In this document: one piece after another, positions 54,939 to 63,734 of the stretch
How the letters are laid out: each line of letters opens with the position of its first letter
Position numbering within the stretch: position 1 is the stretch's first letter
Origin: Microvirga aerilata
Lineage (GTDB): Bacteria > Pseudomonadota > Alphaproteobacteria > Rhizobiales > Beijerinckiaceae
Assembly (NCBI RefSeq): GCF_016743775.1
Contig: NZ_JAEQMY010000006.1
Span: 62,001 to 126,000 of the forward strand
Direction: 5' to 3'
DNA length: 64,000 nucleotides
Program-made: the position numbers and the translations under genes
The notes under the pieces: model-generated
The model's database searches: none
Told to the model about the DNA's origin: nothing
The model's input: only the letters and a program-made list of their open reading frames with translations

Positions 54939-55884
54939 ATGACCGAGATTGCTTGCACCTCCCCTCCTGCATCCACGCGTCCCGCTATCCTGGGATGGCT
55001 GGCGGCGCTCTCGTCCGTCTCGATCTGGGCTGTCTGGGCAGTGGCGACGCGTCATGCCGTAACCCACGACCTGCCTCCGGCGGCGATCGGTCTGTTCCGT
55101 TTCGGCGTTCCAGCCCTGATCCTCCTCCCCTTCGCCTGGCGCATCGGCCTGTTTCCCATGGGCTTGGGCTTGTTCAAGGGGCTGGCGCTTCTCGGGTCCG
55201 GCGCGCCGTTCTTCCTGATCGTCGCTTCTCGGCATGCAATTTGCTCCGGCGGCCGAGATCGGCCCCCTCCTGCCCGGCACCATGCCGTTCTTCGTTGCCT
55301 TGATCGGCTGGTTCGTGTTCGGCGAGCGGCTCGCGGCCGTGCGGGTTCTCGGCTTTGCTCTGATCCTGGTCGGGATTGCCGGCATCGGCGGGCATGGCGT
55401 GTTCTTCGCCGGCAATGGGGCTTGGCGAGGGCATCTGCTGCTGCTCGCCGGGGCCTTCCTGTGGGGGATCTACACCCATGCCTATCGCCGCAGCGGATTG
55501 ACCGCTTACCAGGGCGCGGCGCTGATCGGCCTCTGGTCCTTCCTGATCCTCCTGCCCTTCGGGGCTCCGCCCCTCGTTCGGGCGCTCGGCGATGGATTGA
55601 CCGGGCCCATGCTCCTACAGGCCCTTCTGCAGGGCTTCGTGGCGGGCGTAGCCGGGATCGTGCTCTACGGGATCGCCATCGACCGTCTGGGGGCCTCAAG
55701 AGCCGCCGCCCTCGCGCCCCTCGGGATCATTCTCGCTGCTTTGCTCGCCATTCCGGTCCTGGGTGAGATCCCAAGTCCCGCAGCCTGGATCGGGATAATA
55801 TTGGCGACCTTGGGCGTTGTGCTCGCAAGCGGCATCGTCGGCCAGCCTTTATCGGGCGCAGCAGCGTCGAAGGGTGGAAGATGA
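54939..55884 (+). pseudogene. EamA/DMT-family permease, frameshifted
   Basis: The N-terminal part (TRPAILGWLAALSSVSIWAVWAVATRHAV to APFFLIVAS) is in one frame. The rest (MQFAPAAEIGPLLPGTMPFFVALIGW to ASGIVGQP) is in the next. Removing one base in TTCTCGG (about 55226-55231) would restore VASGMQFAPAAEIGPLLPG, a continuous ten-helix DMT exporter of about 315 residues. Both halves are otherwise intact, so the lesion is recent or a sequencing error. The ATG at 54939 has GGAG six bases upstream; 54936 is an alternative. Drug/metabolite transporters paired with an Lrp regulator often export amino acids. Confidence 0.85.
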
Positions 55885-55915
55885 TCGTTCAGTCTCACAA
55901 GGCACGGGAGCAGGC

Positions 55916-56014
55916 ATGTTCTTTTTCTTCTCGAACCGGCTGGGCTGCGGAGGCTCGCTCCTGATCTCCGCCGTGCTCACCCTGATCGTGCTGTTCTTCA
56001 TGGGCGTGCTGTGA
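55916..56014 (+). CDS. 32-residue single-helix membrane protein
   Basis: The product reads MFFFFSNRLGCGGSLLISAV, then LTLIVLFFMGVL: a short aromatic start, a Gly/Cys turn and one membrane helix. It has a GGGAG Shine-Dalgarno six bases before the ATG. I recall similar SNRLGC-GS peptides annotated as hypothetical in Rhizobiales, which supports a real gene. Function is unknown. It follows the DMT gene by 31 bp and is convergent with rho. Confidence 0.65.
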   Translation: MFFFFSNRLGCGGSLLISAVLTLIVLFFMGVL

Positions 56015-56109
56015 GGATTGCTCCGCTCACAAACCCATATCTTAAGGAGCCCACGTAGTGGGCGTCCCGAAGGAGGGTCCAGTCTGCACCGGAAACTCCC
56101 AAAACGAAA

Positions 56110-56139
56110 ACCCCACCCTCTCGCTTGAAAGGATGGGGT
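56110..56139 (-). terminator. rho terminator
   Basis: On the minus strand ACCCCATCCT pairs with AGGGTGGGGT (one mismatch) around a 10-base loop, followed by TTTTCGTTTT. It lies 40 bp past the rho stop codon. Confidence 0.8.
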
Positions 56140-56179
56140 CATGTTTCCGCAAGCGGACGGTCCGCCTTAGGTGTTCCAG

Positions 56180-57445
56180 TTAGGTATTCATGGAGTCGAA
56201 GAATTCCTGGTTCGACTTGGTCTGGCGCAGCTTGTCGAGCAGGAACTCGATGGCGTCCACCGTGCCCATCGGATTGAGGATGCGCCGGAGCACATACATC
56301 TTCTTGAGGGTGTCGGACGCCACCAGCAGCTCCTCCTTGCGGGTGCCGGAGCGGGTGATGTCGATGGCCGGGAAGGTGCGCTTGTCGGACACCTTGCGGT
56401 CGAGGATGATTTCCGAGTTGCCGGTGCCCTTGAACTCCTCGAAGATCACCTCGTCCATGCGCGAGCCGGTGTCGATGAGCGCGGTCGCGATAATGGTGAG
56501 CGAGCCGCCCTCCTCGATATTGCGCGCCGCACCGAAGAAGCGCTTCGGGCGCTGCAGGGCGTTGGCGTCCACGCCGCCGGTGAGCACCTTGCCGGATGAC
56601 GGCACCACCGTGTTGTAGGCGCGGCCCAGGCGGGTGATCGAGTCGAGCAGGATGACCACGTCGCGGCCGTGCTCCACCAGGCGCTTGGCCTTCTCGATCA
56701 CCATCTCGGCCACCTGCACGTGGCGGGTCGCCGGCTCGTCGAAGGTGGAGGCCACGACCTCGCCCTTCACGGAGCGTTGCATGTCGGTGACTTCCTCCGG
56801 GCGCTCGTCGATGAGCAGCACGATGAGGTAGCACTCGGGATGGTTGGTGGTGATCGACTGCGCCACGTTCTGCATCAGCACGGTCTTGCCGGTGCGGGGC
56901 GGCGCCACGATGAGGGCGCGCTGGCCCTTGCCGATGGGCGAGACGATGTCGATGATGCGCGGCGAGAAGTCCTTGCGGGTCGGATCGTCGATTTCGAGCT
57001 TGAAGCGCTCATGCGGGAAGAGCGGCGTCAGGTTGTCAAAATGAACCTTGTGCCGGATCTTCTCCGGATCCTCGAAATTGATGGTGTTGACCTTGAGCAG
57101 GGCGAAGTAGCGCTCCCCCTCCTTCGGTCCCCGGATCGGGCCGTCCACCGTGTCGCCGGTGCGCAGGCCGAACTTGCGGATTTGGCTCGGCGACACGTAG
57201 ATGTCGTCGGGTCCGGGCAGGTAGTTGGAATCGGCCGAGCGCAGGAAGCCGAAGCCGTCCTGCAGCACCTCGACGACGCCCGCGCCGATGATCTCCACCT
57301 CGCGGGCCGCCAGCTGCTTGAGGATGGCGAACATGAGCTCCTGCTTGCGCATGGTGCTCGCGTTCTCGACCTCGAGCTCCTCGGCAAAGGCAATGAGTTC
57401 GGTCGGCGTCTTGGATTTCAGGTCTTGAAGCTTGATTTCCCTCAT
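56180..57445 (-). CDS. rho: Transcription termination factor Rho
   Basis: The 421-residue hexameric RNA helicase ends untranslated transcripts. It has the N-terminal helical domain ([30 protein letters not shown]) and the cold-shock-like RNA-binding domain ([27 protein letters not shown]). The ATPase has Walker [29 protein letters not shown] and the Q/R loops. The ATG at 57445 is preferred; longer frame reaches 57535. In related genomes rho lies between hemE and mnmE; here 5.2 kb of other genes separate it from mnmE. Confidence 0.97.
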   Translation of the reverse strand: MREIKLQDLKSKTPTELIAFAEELEVENASTMRKQELMFAILKQLAAREVEIIGAGVVEVLQDGFGFLRSADSNYLPGPDDIYVSPSQIRKFGLRTGDTVDGPIRGPKEGERYFALLKVNTINFEDPEKIRHKVHFDNLTPLFPHERFKLEIDDPTRKDFSPRIIDIVSPIGKGQRALIVAPPRTGKTVLMQNVAQSITTNHPECYLIVLLIDERPEEVTDMQRSVKGEVVASTFDEPATRHVQVAEMVIEKAKRLVEHGRDVVILLDSITRLGRAYNTVVPSSGKVLTGGVDANALQRPKRFFGAARNIEEGGSLTIIATALIDTGSRMDEVIFEEFKGTGNSEIILDRKVSDKRTFPAIDITRSGTRKEELLVASDTLKKMYVLRRILNPMGTVDAIEFLLDKLRQTKSNQEFFDSMNT

Positions 57446-57897
57446 CGGGGAACACTCTCGGGGTAAAGTCGCGGGCAGGTTGGGCTGAACGCGGGAGGAG
57501 ACAGGGGAAACGTTCGACAGGGCCGCCGGGTTCACGAACAGTGACTTGAAGAGCCCTGAGGGCCCGTGCAGCGCAACCTGTCTTTAGGGAAGAGAATTCT
57601 TATTTACCCTCTTTCGCGCCAAGTCTCAAGAGGGTTTGAAAATTTGGCCGGTCACGGCGTCATCCCGGGCGGTGAAGCCGATCCAGAAACGTTGGACGAG
57701 TGGAGCGCGGGCTTCCCTCCCCACGAGGGGGAGGAGAGCTGGCGTCGCGTTCGCGTGGTTGCCGCTTAAGCCAGAGGAAAGCAGGTCTCGGGGCAAGCCC
57801 GAGGCCTGTGGAGAAGAAGAGCCTTCGCGCCATTCCCGTCCAGAGATCCCGGATCAGCTGTCCCGTCCGGGATGACTTCGTGTCGTAGGCAGAAGGA
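57446..57897. repeat. 452-bp gap between hemJ and rho: rho leader and a long repeat element (copy 9)
   Basis: From 57659 to 57876 lies a long repeat element with inverted ends GTCATCCCGGGCGG and CCGTCCGGGATGAC, about twice the length of other copies. The part next to rho (57446-57658) is AT-richer around 57590-57640 and probably holds the rho promoter and leader. I could not define -35/-10 boxes with confidence. No gene is seen in this gap. Confidence 0.6.
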
Positions 57898-58323
57898 TCA
57901 AAACGGCTTCACGATCACCAGGATCACGATGCCGATCATGAGAACCGTCGGAACCTCGTTGATCAGGCGATAGAATTTCGCCGGGCGCACGTTCCCGTCC
58001 GCGGCGAAGACCTTGACGGTCTTCGACAGGAACCCGTGGATGCCCGATAGGATCAGCACGAGCAGCAGTTTGGCATGCAGCCAGCCCCAGGTGTACCAGC
58101 CGCCATCCCACACGAGGTATAGGCCGAGCACCCAGGTGACGATCATGGCCGGGTTGATGATCGCCTTGAGCAGGCGCCGCTCCATGATCTTGAAGGTGTC
58201 GGACTGGATCGAGCCCTTGGGCACCTCGCTGTGGTAGACGAAAAGGCGCGGCAGATAGAGCATGCCGGCCATCCAGGCGATGACGGCGATCACGTGGAAG
58301 GCCTTGAGCCAGAGATACAGCAT
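57898..58323 (-). CDS. hemJ: Protoporphyrinogen IX oxidase HemJ
   Basis: The 141-residue protein has four membrane helices. The conserved histidine is in LWLKAFHVIAVIAWMAGMLYLPRLFVYH, followed by WGWLHAKLLLVLILSGIHG. HemJ oxidises protoporphyrinogen IX to protoporphyrin IX in most alphaproteobacteria lacking HemG or HemY. It follows hemE by 4 bp on the same strand, giving a two-gene heme operon. Confidence 0.95.
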   Translation of the reverse strand: MLYLWLKAFHVIAVIAWMAGMLYLPRLFVYHSEVPKGSIQSDTFKIMERRLLKAIINPAMIVTWVLGLYLVWDGGWYTWGWLHAKLLLVLILSGIHGFLSKTVKVFAADGNVRPAKFYRLINEVPTVLMIGIVILVIVKPF

Positions 58324-58327
58324 CGTT

Positions 58328-59365
58328 TCAAGCCCCCCGGACGCGGGCGAGAAGCTGCGTCACGTGCTCGGTCGGCGTCTCCGGCAGGATGCCGTGCCCG
58401 AGATTGAAAATGTGCGGCCGCCCGCGCACCGCCTCCAGAATGCGGTCCACGCCCTTCTCCAGCGCCTCCCCTCCGGCGATCAGCGCCAGCGGGTCGAGGT
58501 TGCCTTGCGTTGCCACGTGGGCCGGCAGGCCAGGCAGCACGGCGGCGGGATCGAGCGTCCAGTCGAGGGCCAGCCCGTTGCCGATGCCGGCCGAGGCGAA
58601 GCGATGAAGGTGCGAACCGCCTCCGCGCACGAACACGATCACCTTGGCCTGCGGCCGCGCTGCCTTCAGTCCCTCCACCATGCGGCGGATCGGATTGAGC
58701 GACAGCCGGTCGAACAGCGCCGGCGGCAGGGCCGAGCCGAAGCTCTCGAAGATCTGGACGGCTTCCGCGCCCGCATCGATCTGGCGGATGAGGTAGGCGG
58801 TGGAGGCCCGCACCAGCCGGTCGATGAGAGCGTCCATGAAGGCGGGGTCGCGATAGGCGGTCAGCCGGGCCGGAGCCTGGTCCGGTGTGCCCTTGCCGGC
58901 GATCATGTAGCTCGCCACGGTCCAGGGCGCGCCGCAGAAGCCGAGTAGGGTGGTCTCCTTCGGAAGCGATTGCCGCAAGCGGTCGAGGGTCTCGAAGACC
59001 GGCTCCAACCGCTCCATCGGTAGTTCGTCGGCAAGCCGGGAAAAGTCTTTGGTCTCGGTTACCGGATCGAGCTTCGGCCCCTCGTTCTCGACGAAGCGGA
59101 CCTCCTGGCCCAGGGCATGGGGAATGACCAGGATGTCGGAAAACAGGATCGAGGCATCGAAGCCGAAGCGACGGATCGGCTGAAGGGTGACTTCCTCCGC
59201 AAGCCTCGGGTTGTAGCAGAGATCGAGGAAGGAGCCGGCCTGCTTCCGGGTCTCACGGTATTCCGGCAGATAGCGACCGGCCTGACGCATGATCCAGACT
59301 GGCAGGGGCCAGACCGGCTCGCCGTTCAGCACGCGCAAAATCGCTTTGGTGGGACGCTCGCTCAC
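58328..59365 (-). CDS. hemE: Uroporphyrinogen decarboxylase
   Basis: The 345-residue cytoplasmic enzyme decarboxylates uroporphyrinogen III to coproporphyrinogen III. It has the signature PVWIMRQAGRYLPEYRETR near the N terminus, DASILFSDILVIPHALG with the catalytic aspartate, and GFCGAPWTVASYMI. The start is a GTG at 59365 with GAGAGGG upstream. Its upstream region is the presumed replication origin, as in Caulobacter and Rickettsia. Confidence 0.97.
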   Translation of the reverse strand: MSERPTKAILRVLNGEPVWPLPVWIMRQAGRYLPEYRETRKQAGSFLDLCYNPRLAEEVTLQPIRRFGFDASILFSDILVIPHALGQEVRFVENEGPKLDPVTETKDFSRLADELPMERLEPVFETLDRLRQSLPKETTLLGFCGAPWTVASYMIAGKGTPDQAPARLTAYRDPAFMDALIDRLVRASTAYLIRQIDAGAEAVQIFESFGSALPPALFDRLSLNPIRRMVEGLKAARPQAKVIVFVRGGGSHLHRFASAGIGNGLALDWTLDPAAVLPGLPAHVATQGNLDPLALIAGGEALEKGVDRILEAVRGRPHIFNLGHGILPETPTEHVTQLLARVRGA

Positions 59366-59476
59366 AGGCCCTCTCTTATAAATATAATCTTTGAATCTAA
59401 GAATCTGATGTTTCTCTTGGACCGTGAATCACGAAGCCGCAACCTCGTCCACAACCCGTCCACACGGGGCAGGGCC

Positions 59477-59491
59477 TTAACCCTTCATTAA
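59477..59491. promoter_or_regulatory. CtrA box a in oriC
   Basis: TTAACCCTTCATTAA is an exact TTAA-N7-TTAA site, lying in the hemE-proximal half of the gap, where it could also affect the hemE promoter. Confidence 0.7.
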
Positions 59492-59535
59492 GGGCTGGGG
59501 CAGGCCCGCCACAATCCTTTCCGAATTCTTAAATC

Positions 59536-59550
59536 TTAACAGCCCGTTAA
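59536..59550. promoter_or_regulatory. CtrA box b in oriC
   Basis: TTAACAGCCCGTTAA is a second exact site. Two further TTAA half-sites flank it at 59529-59532 and 59557-59560, at non-canonical spacings, in an AT-rich tract. Confidence 0.7.
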
Positions 59551-59855
59551 TGGATGTTAACGATGTCTGAATCGGGTCCGGCCGGGTGATTCGTGCCGGA
59601 TTCTCCCAAATCGGGTACCGGTCGATCCCACATCAGGGAGTCCTGTGCATGGTTTTGGCTGAATCCCACAGGCCCCTGTTCTGGACCTCCCGAACCAGGC
59701 GATCTATCCACACTAATCGACTCCTTGAGCATCGGGCCCGGGAGAAGTTGCCTTCCTGGAATCCATCAGTGCTCTTTGTCTCTTAGAAGAGTGCATCGTG
59801 CGGAACACCGGATCCACTGTTTAGCCCGACGCGTTAGCCCTGGAGGACCCTTGCC

Positions 59856-60686
59856 GTGGGACGCAGCTACTTTCACCTCCACCTCGTCTCCGACTCGACG
59901 GGCGAAACCCTGATCACCGTCGCCCGCGCGGTGGTCGCCCAGTATGAGGGTGTTGCGGCCATCGAGCATGTCTACCCGCTCGTGCGCTCCAACACCCAGC
60001 TGGAACGGGTGATCAGCGAAATCGAAACCGCGCCGGGCATCGTCCTCTACACCCTGGTCGAGCACGACTTGGCAAGCCGCCTCGAGGAGGTGTGCCGCAA
60101 CACGGGCTCGCCTCACCTGTCGGTGCTCGAGCCCGTTCACTCGCTGCTGTCCTCCTATCTCGGAACCCATTCGACCGCCCGGCCCGGCGCGCAGCACATG
60201 CTGAACGCGGAATACTTCAAGCGCATCGATGCCATGAACTTCACCCTGCTCCATGACGACGGTCATCTCCCCCATGACCTGGACGAGGCGGATGTGATCC
60301 TCGTGGGCGTCAGCCGGACCTCCAAGACGCCGACGGGGATTTATCTCGCCAATCGCGGGCTGAAGACCACGAACATTCCCCTCGTGCCCGGCGTGCCGCC
60401 GCCGCAGGTTCTGGAAACGGCCCGAAGAGCCCTGATCGTCGGCCTCGTGGCGACCCCTGAGCGCATCGTCCAGATCCGGCAGAACCGGCTCCTCAGCCTC
60501 AATGCCGACGACGACACCTCTTACGTCGACCGGGAGGCGGTGGCGGAGGAGATCGCGGTTTCGCGGCGGCTCTTTGCCCGCAACGGCTGGCCGGTGATCG
60601 ACGTGACCCGCCGCTCCATCGAGGAAACGGCGGCGGCCATCATCGATCTCTACCGCGACCACCGTCTGCGCTTCATTGCGGAGTAG
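59856..60686 (+). CDS. Pyruvate,water dikinase / PPDK regulatory kinase-phosphorylase (DUF299)
   Basis: The 276-residue bifunctional enzyme phosphorylates its target dikinase with ADP and reverses this by phosphorolysis. It shows [21 protein letters not shown] and the P-loop-like [21 protein letters not shown], then [19 protein letters not shown]. It corresponds to RP001 of Rickettsia and YdiA/PpsR of E. coli. The start is a GTG at 59856 with GGAGG upstream. It is the first gene to the right of the presumed origin. Confidence 0.93.
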   Translation: MGRSYFHLHLVSDSTGETLITVARAVVAQYEGVAAIEHVYPLVRSNTQLERVISEIETAPGIVLYTLVEHDLASRLEEVCRNTGSPHLSVLEPVHSLLSSYLGTHSTARPGAQHMLNAEYFKRIDAMNFTLLHDDGHLPHDLDEADVILVGVSRTSKTPTGIYLANRGLKTTNIPLVPGVPPPQVLETARRALIVGLVATPERIVQIRQNRLLSLNADDDTSYVDREAVAEEIAVSRRLFARNGWPVIDVTRRSIEETAAAIIDLYRDHRLRFIAE

Positions 60687-60690
60687 CATC

Positions 60691-61308
60691 ATGCCGGCGC
60701 TCTGGACCCACCCCGAAAAGCTGCTTCTTGCCTCCACCAGCACGACCCGGCTCATGCTTCTGGTGAGCGCGGGCCTTGCCGTCGAGACCCAGAATTCGGG
60801 CATCGACGAGAGAACCGTGGAAGAAGCGGCGGCCCTCGCGAGTCCCGATCCGGCTTCCCTTGCCGGGCGCCTGGCGGCGGAAAAAGCCCTTGCCGTCAGC
60901 CGCCGCCACCCGGAGCGGGTGGTGCTCGGAGCCGACCAGGTTCTCGCATGCGAGGGGCAGGTCTTTCACAAGCCGGCAGACCGGGATGCGGCGAAGGCGC
61001 AGCTGCAGAAGCTCGCTGGGCGCCGGCATGCTCTGCACTCGGCCGGCGCCCTGGCGATCGGCGGGCAGGTGGTCGAACGCTTCCTGGGCAGCGCGCATCT
61101 CGTCATGCGGCCGCTGACCGAGGAAGCGGTCGATCTTTATCTCGACCTTGCCGGACCCGATGTGCTTCGCAGCGTCGGCGTTTATCAGCTGGAAGGACTT
61201 GGAATCCATCTGTTCGAGACGGTGGAGGGCGATCATTCCACGATTCTCGGGCTTCCCCTCCTCCCGCTCCTGTCGTGCCTGCGCCGTCTCGGCTGCCTTG
61301 CGCTCTAG
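60691..61308 (+). CDS. maf: Maf-family nucleotide pyrophosphatase
   Basis: The 205-residue protein has LLLASTSTTRLMLL (the Maf SxSxxR motif), VVLGADQVLACEGQVFHKP with the catalytic aspartate region, and SVGVYQLEGLGIHLFETVEGDHSTILGLPLLPLL. Maf enzymes hydrolyse modified or canonical nucleoside triphosphates. The ATG at 60691 follows the upstream stop by 4 bp. Position next to the origin is conserved in relatives. Confidence 0.9.
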   Translation: MPALWTHPEKLLLASTSTTRLMLLVSAGLAVETQNSGIDERTVEEAAALASPDPASLAGRLAAEKALAVSRRHPERVVLGADQVLACEGQVFHKPADRDAAKAQLQKLAGRRHALHSAGALAIGGQVVERFLGSAHLVMRPLTEEAVDLYLDLAGPDVLRSVGVYQLEGLGIHLFETVEGDHSTILGLPLLPLLSCLRRLGCLAL

Positions 61309-61456
61309 CGCATCGCGCTTAAAAGGTGGATCCGGCTTTTCCTGACGCGAGCCTTCGGGTCGCGTTCAACGATGCGCTCATCAATGGAAGAGAGCATGGA
61401 CGGATCCCACAAGTGCACCTCACTTTTAGGGTCCGATGCTTCAAGGACTGAATACA

Positions 61457-62305
61457 ATGGCGAAGGCCTTCATCGTCGGCCATCCGGTCAAGCACTCCCG
61501 CTCGCCCCTGATCCATGGCCACTGGCTCGAAGCCCATGGGCTTGAGGGGTCCTATGAGCGCATCGATGTGGCGCCTGTGGATTTCGGGGACTTCCTGAAG
61601 AGCTTTCCCGCCCGGGGCTTTGCCGGCGGCAACGTCACGCTCCCCCACAAGGAGGCGGCCTTCACCCTGGTGCAGCGCCGGACGCAGCGCGCCGAGCGGG
61701 TGGGGGCCGTCAACACGCTCTGGGTCGAGGACGGTGTGCTTTGGGGCGACAACACGGATGTGCTCGGCTTCATGGCCCATCTCGATGCGAGCCTGGGGAC
61801 AGGCTGGGAGCAAGATGTGGACACCGCCCTCGTGCTCGGCGCCGGCGGCGCCGCGCGGGCCGTCGTGGCGGGCCTCCAGGACAGGCCCTTGAAGCGCATC
61901 TTCGTGGCGAACCGCACCCTGTCGAAAGCGGAGGACCTGGTTCGCGATCTCAGGCGCCATAGCCCCGTCGCTCTGGAGACCTCGGCCTGGGAAGCTCTTG
62001 GACGGGTGATCCCCCATGCCCAGCTCATCGTCAACACCACGTCCCTGGGGATGGCGGGCCAGCCTCCCCTCGCCCTCGATCCGTCCCGGGCGCCTCCCCG
62101 CGCCGCCGTCGCGGACATCGTCTACGTTCCGCTGCAGACCCCTCTCCTGGCCGCTGCCGCCGCCCAGGGTTTGAGAACCGTCGACGGATTGGGCATGCTG
62201 CTGCACCAGGCGGTGTCGGGATTCCAGCGCTGGTTCGGGGTGACGCCCGAGGTCACGGCCGACCTGCGGGCGCTGATCGTGGCCGATATCGAGGGCAAGG
62301 CATGA
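61457..62305 (+). CDS. aroE: Shikimate dehydrogenase
   Basis: The 282-residue enzyme reduces 3-dehydroshikimate to shikimate with NADPH. It has the substrate site VGHPVKHSRSPLIHGHWL and GGNVTLPHKEAAFTLV with the catalytic lysine. GDNTDVLGFM follows, then the nucleotide loop VLGAGGAARAVVAGL. I chose the ATG at 61457 (AAGGA upstream) over one at 61436. Its stop overlaps the coaE start as ATGA. Confidence 0.95.
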   Translation: MAKAFIVGHPVKHSRSPLIHGHWLEAHGLEGSYERIDVAPVDFGDFLKSFPARGFAGGNVTLPHKEAAFTLVQRRTQRAERVGAVNTLWVEDGVLWGDNTDVLGFMAHLDASLGTGWEQDVDTALVLGAGGAARAVVAGLQDRPLKRIFVANRTLSKAEDLVRDLRRHSPVALETSAWEALGRVIPHAQLIVNTTSLGMAGQPPLALDPSRAPPRAAVADIVYVPLQTPLLAAAAAQGLRTVDGLGMLLHQAVSGFQRWFGVTPEVTADLRALIVADIEGKA

Positions 62306-62907
62306 CCTTCCTGCTGGGCCTCACGGGCTCCATCGGCATGGGAAAATCGGCTACGGCCGGCATTTTCCGCAAGATGGGCGTTCCCGTGCACGATGCGGAT
62401 GCCGCCGTGCACGGGCTCTACCGGGGCCGCGCCGCGCCGCTGATCGAAAAGGCCTTTCCGGGCACCGTCACGGATGGGGTCGTCGATCGGGCAAAGCTCG
62501 GGGCCGCCGTCCTGAACGATCCGGGCCGGATGAGGGAGCTGGAAGCCATCGTGCATCCGCTGGTGCGGGAGGAGAAACAAAGCTTTCTCGAAAGGGTCTC
62601 CGCCCTTGCGCCCGTCGCCGTGCTCGACATCCCCCTCCTGTTCGAGACCGGTGGCGAGGCGGGCTGCGACGCCACCCTTGTGGTGACCGCACCCGCGGCG
62701 GTGCAGCGCGAGCGGGTTCTGGCGCGGCCCGGCATGACGGAAGAGAAATTTTATGCCATTCTGGCAAAACAGATGCCGGACGAGAACAAGCGCGCCCGTG
62801 CCCATTTTCTCGTCGACACCAGCCGGGGCTTTGCCTCCGCCGAGGCTCAGGTCCGGTCCATCCTGGCCTGTCTCGCCGGCCGGCCGGGGCGACGCGGCCA
62901 GCCGTGA
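62302..62907 (+). CDS. coaE: Dephospho-CoA kinase
   Basis: The 201-residue P-loop kinase makes CoA from dephospho-CoA. It has GLTGSIGMGKSATAGIFRKMG and VPVHDADAAVHGLY. The lid region is ERVLARPGMTEEKFYAILAKQMPDENKRARA, with the conserved Arg/Gln residues. Translationally coupled to aroE and followed 18 bp later by dnaQ. Confidence 0.95.
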   Translation: MTFLLGLTGSIGMGKSATAGIFRKMGVPVHDADAAVHGLYRGRAAPLIEKAFPGTVTDGVVDRAKLGAAVLNDPGRMRELEAIVHPLVREEKQSFLERVSALAPVAVLDIPLLFETGGEAGCDATLVVTAPAAVQRERVLARPGMTEEKFYAILAKQMPDENKRARAHFLVDTSRGFASAEAQVRSILACLAGRPGRRGQP

Positions 62908-62925
62908 TGAAAGAAATCCAAAACC

Positions 62926-63651
62926 ATGTTGCGTGAAATCGTACTCGATACCGAAACCACCGGCACCGACCACGCCAAGGGCGACCGGGTGATCGAAATC
63001 GGCTGCGTCGAGCTCCTCAACCACATTCCAACCGGTAAGAGCTACCACGTTTATATCAACCCGGAATGCCCGGTCTCGCCGGGTGCCTTCGCGGTCCACG
63101 GGCTCTCCGACGCGTTTTTGGCCGACAAGCCGGTGTTTGCAGCAATTGCCGACGAGTTCGTCGATTTTCTCGGCGACGGACGGCTCGTGATCCACAACGC
63201 CGCCTTCGATATCGGCTTCCTCAACGCCGAATTCGCCCGCACCGGGCACAAGCAGTTCAACCTGCCCGATGTGGTCGACACCCTCACCATGGCCCGGCGC
63301 AAGCATCCGGGTGCGGCGAACAACCTCGATGCTCTCTGCTCCCGCTATGGGATCGATAACTCCAGGCGCACCAAGCACGGGGCGCTCCTCGATGCTGAGA
63401 TCCTGGCCGAGGTTTATATCGAGCTGATCGGCGGTCGGCAGGTGGGCTTCGATCTCGCCATGCAGCCTTCCGCGCAGGCGGGCTCGAGCCTGCAGACCAG
63501 GGAGGTCGCAGCCCGGGAGACTCGGCCGCGGACCATGATCTCGCGCTTGACCGACGCCGAGAGGGCAGCCCACGAGGCCTTTATCGGGTCCCTCGGTCCC
63601 AATGCCCTCTGGCGCGAGTATCTCGGCGAGAGCACGCCCGAGGCCTCCTGA
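62926..63651 (+). CDS. dnaQ: DNA polymerase III epsilon subunit (proofreading exonuclease)
   Basis: The 241-residue 3'-5' exonuclease has the DEDDh residues in REIVLDTETTGTD (Exo I), LVIHNAAFDIGFLNAEF (Exo II) and HGALLDAEILAEVY (Exo III). The C-terminal tail binds the alpha subunit. The maf-aroE-coaE-dnaQ-secB row is a standard origin-flanking arrangement of Rhizobiales and Caulobacter. Confidence 0.96.
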   Translation: MLREIVLDTETTGTDHAKGDRVIEIGCVELLNHIPTGKSYHVYINPECPVSPGAFAVHGLSDAFLADKPVFAAIADEFVDFLGDGRLVIHNAAFDIGFLNAEFARTGHKQFNLPDVVDTLTMARRKHPGAANNLDALCSRYGIDNSRRTKHGALLDAEILAEVYIELIGGRQVGFDLAMQPSAQAGSSLQTREVAARETRPRTMISRLTDAERAAHEAFIGSLGPNALWREYLGESTPEAS

Positions 63652-63668
63652 CAGGCGGCAGCGCCGCA

Positions 63669-63707
63669 TAAAAAAAATCGGGCGAAGCGAAGGCCGCCTC
63701 GCCCGAT
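63669..63707 (-). terminator. secB terminator
   Basis: ATCGGGCGA (63677-63685) pairs with TCGCCCGAT (63699-63707). Reading the minus strand, the hairpin is followed by a run of T (A-run at 63669-63677). It lies between the convergent dnaQ and secB genes. Confidence 0.85.
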
Positions 63708-63734
63708 CCGAAATGTTTCGATCCGCCTTAACGC

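Larger units (their letters stand above)
59366..59855. other. oriC: Predicted chromosomal replication origin (oriC)
   Basis: The 490-bp gap has no credible gene. It is flanked by hemE and the RP001-type regulatory gene, the location of oriC in Caulobacter crescentus and Rickettsia. It contains two exact CtrA boxes and a near-consensus DnaA box (CTATCCACA, 59704-59712). Two weaker TCCACA motifs lie at 59445-59453 and 59456-59464. I count nine GANTC sites between 59393 and 59763. AT-rich tracts at 59375-59410 and 59519-59560 are unwinding-element candidates. parABS lies 10-14 kb away. Confidence 0.78.

Noticed and set aside
59547-59786. Small ORFs of 60-106 codons in the hemE-RP001 gap
   Set aside because: They overlap one another on both strands, lack ribosome sites and domains, and cover the origin motifs.
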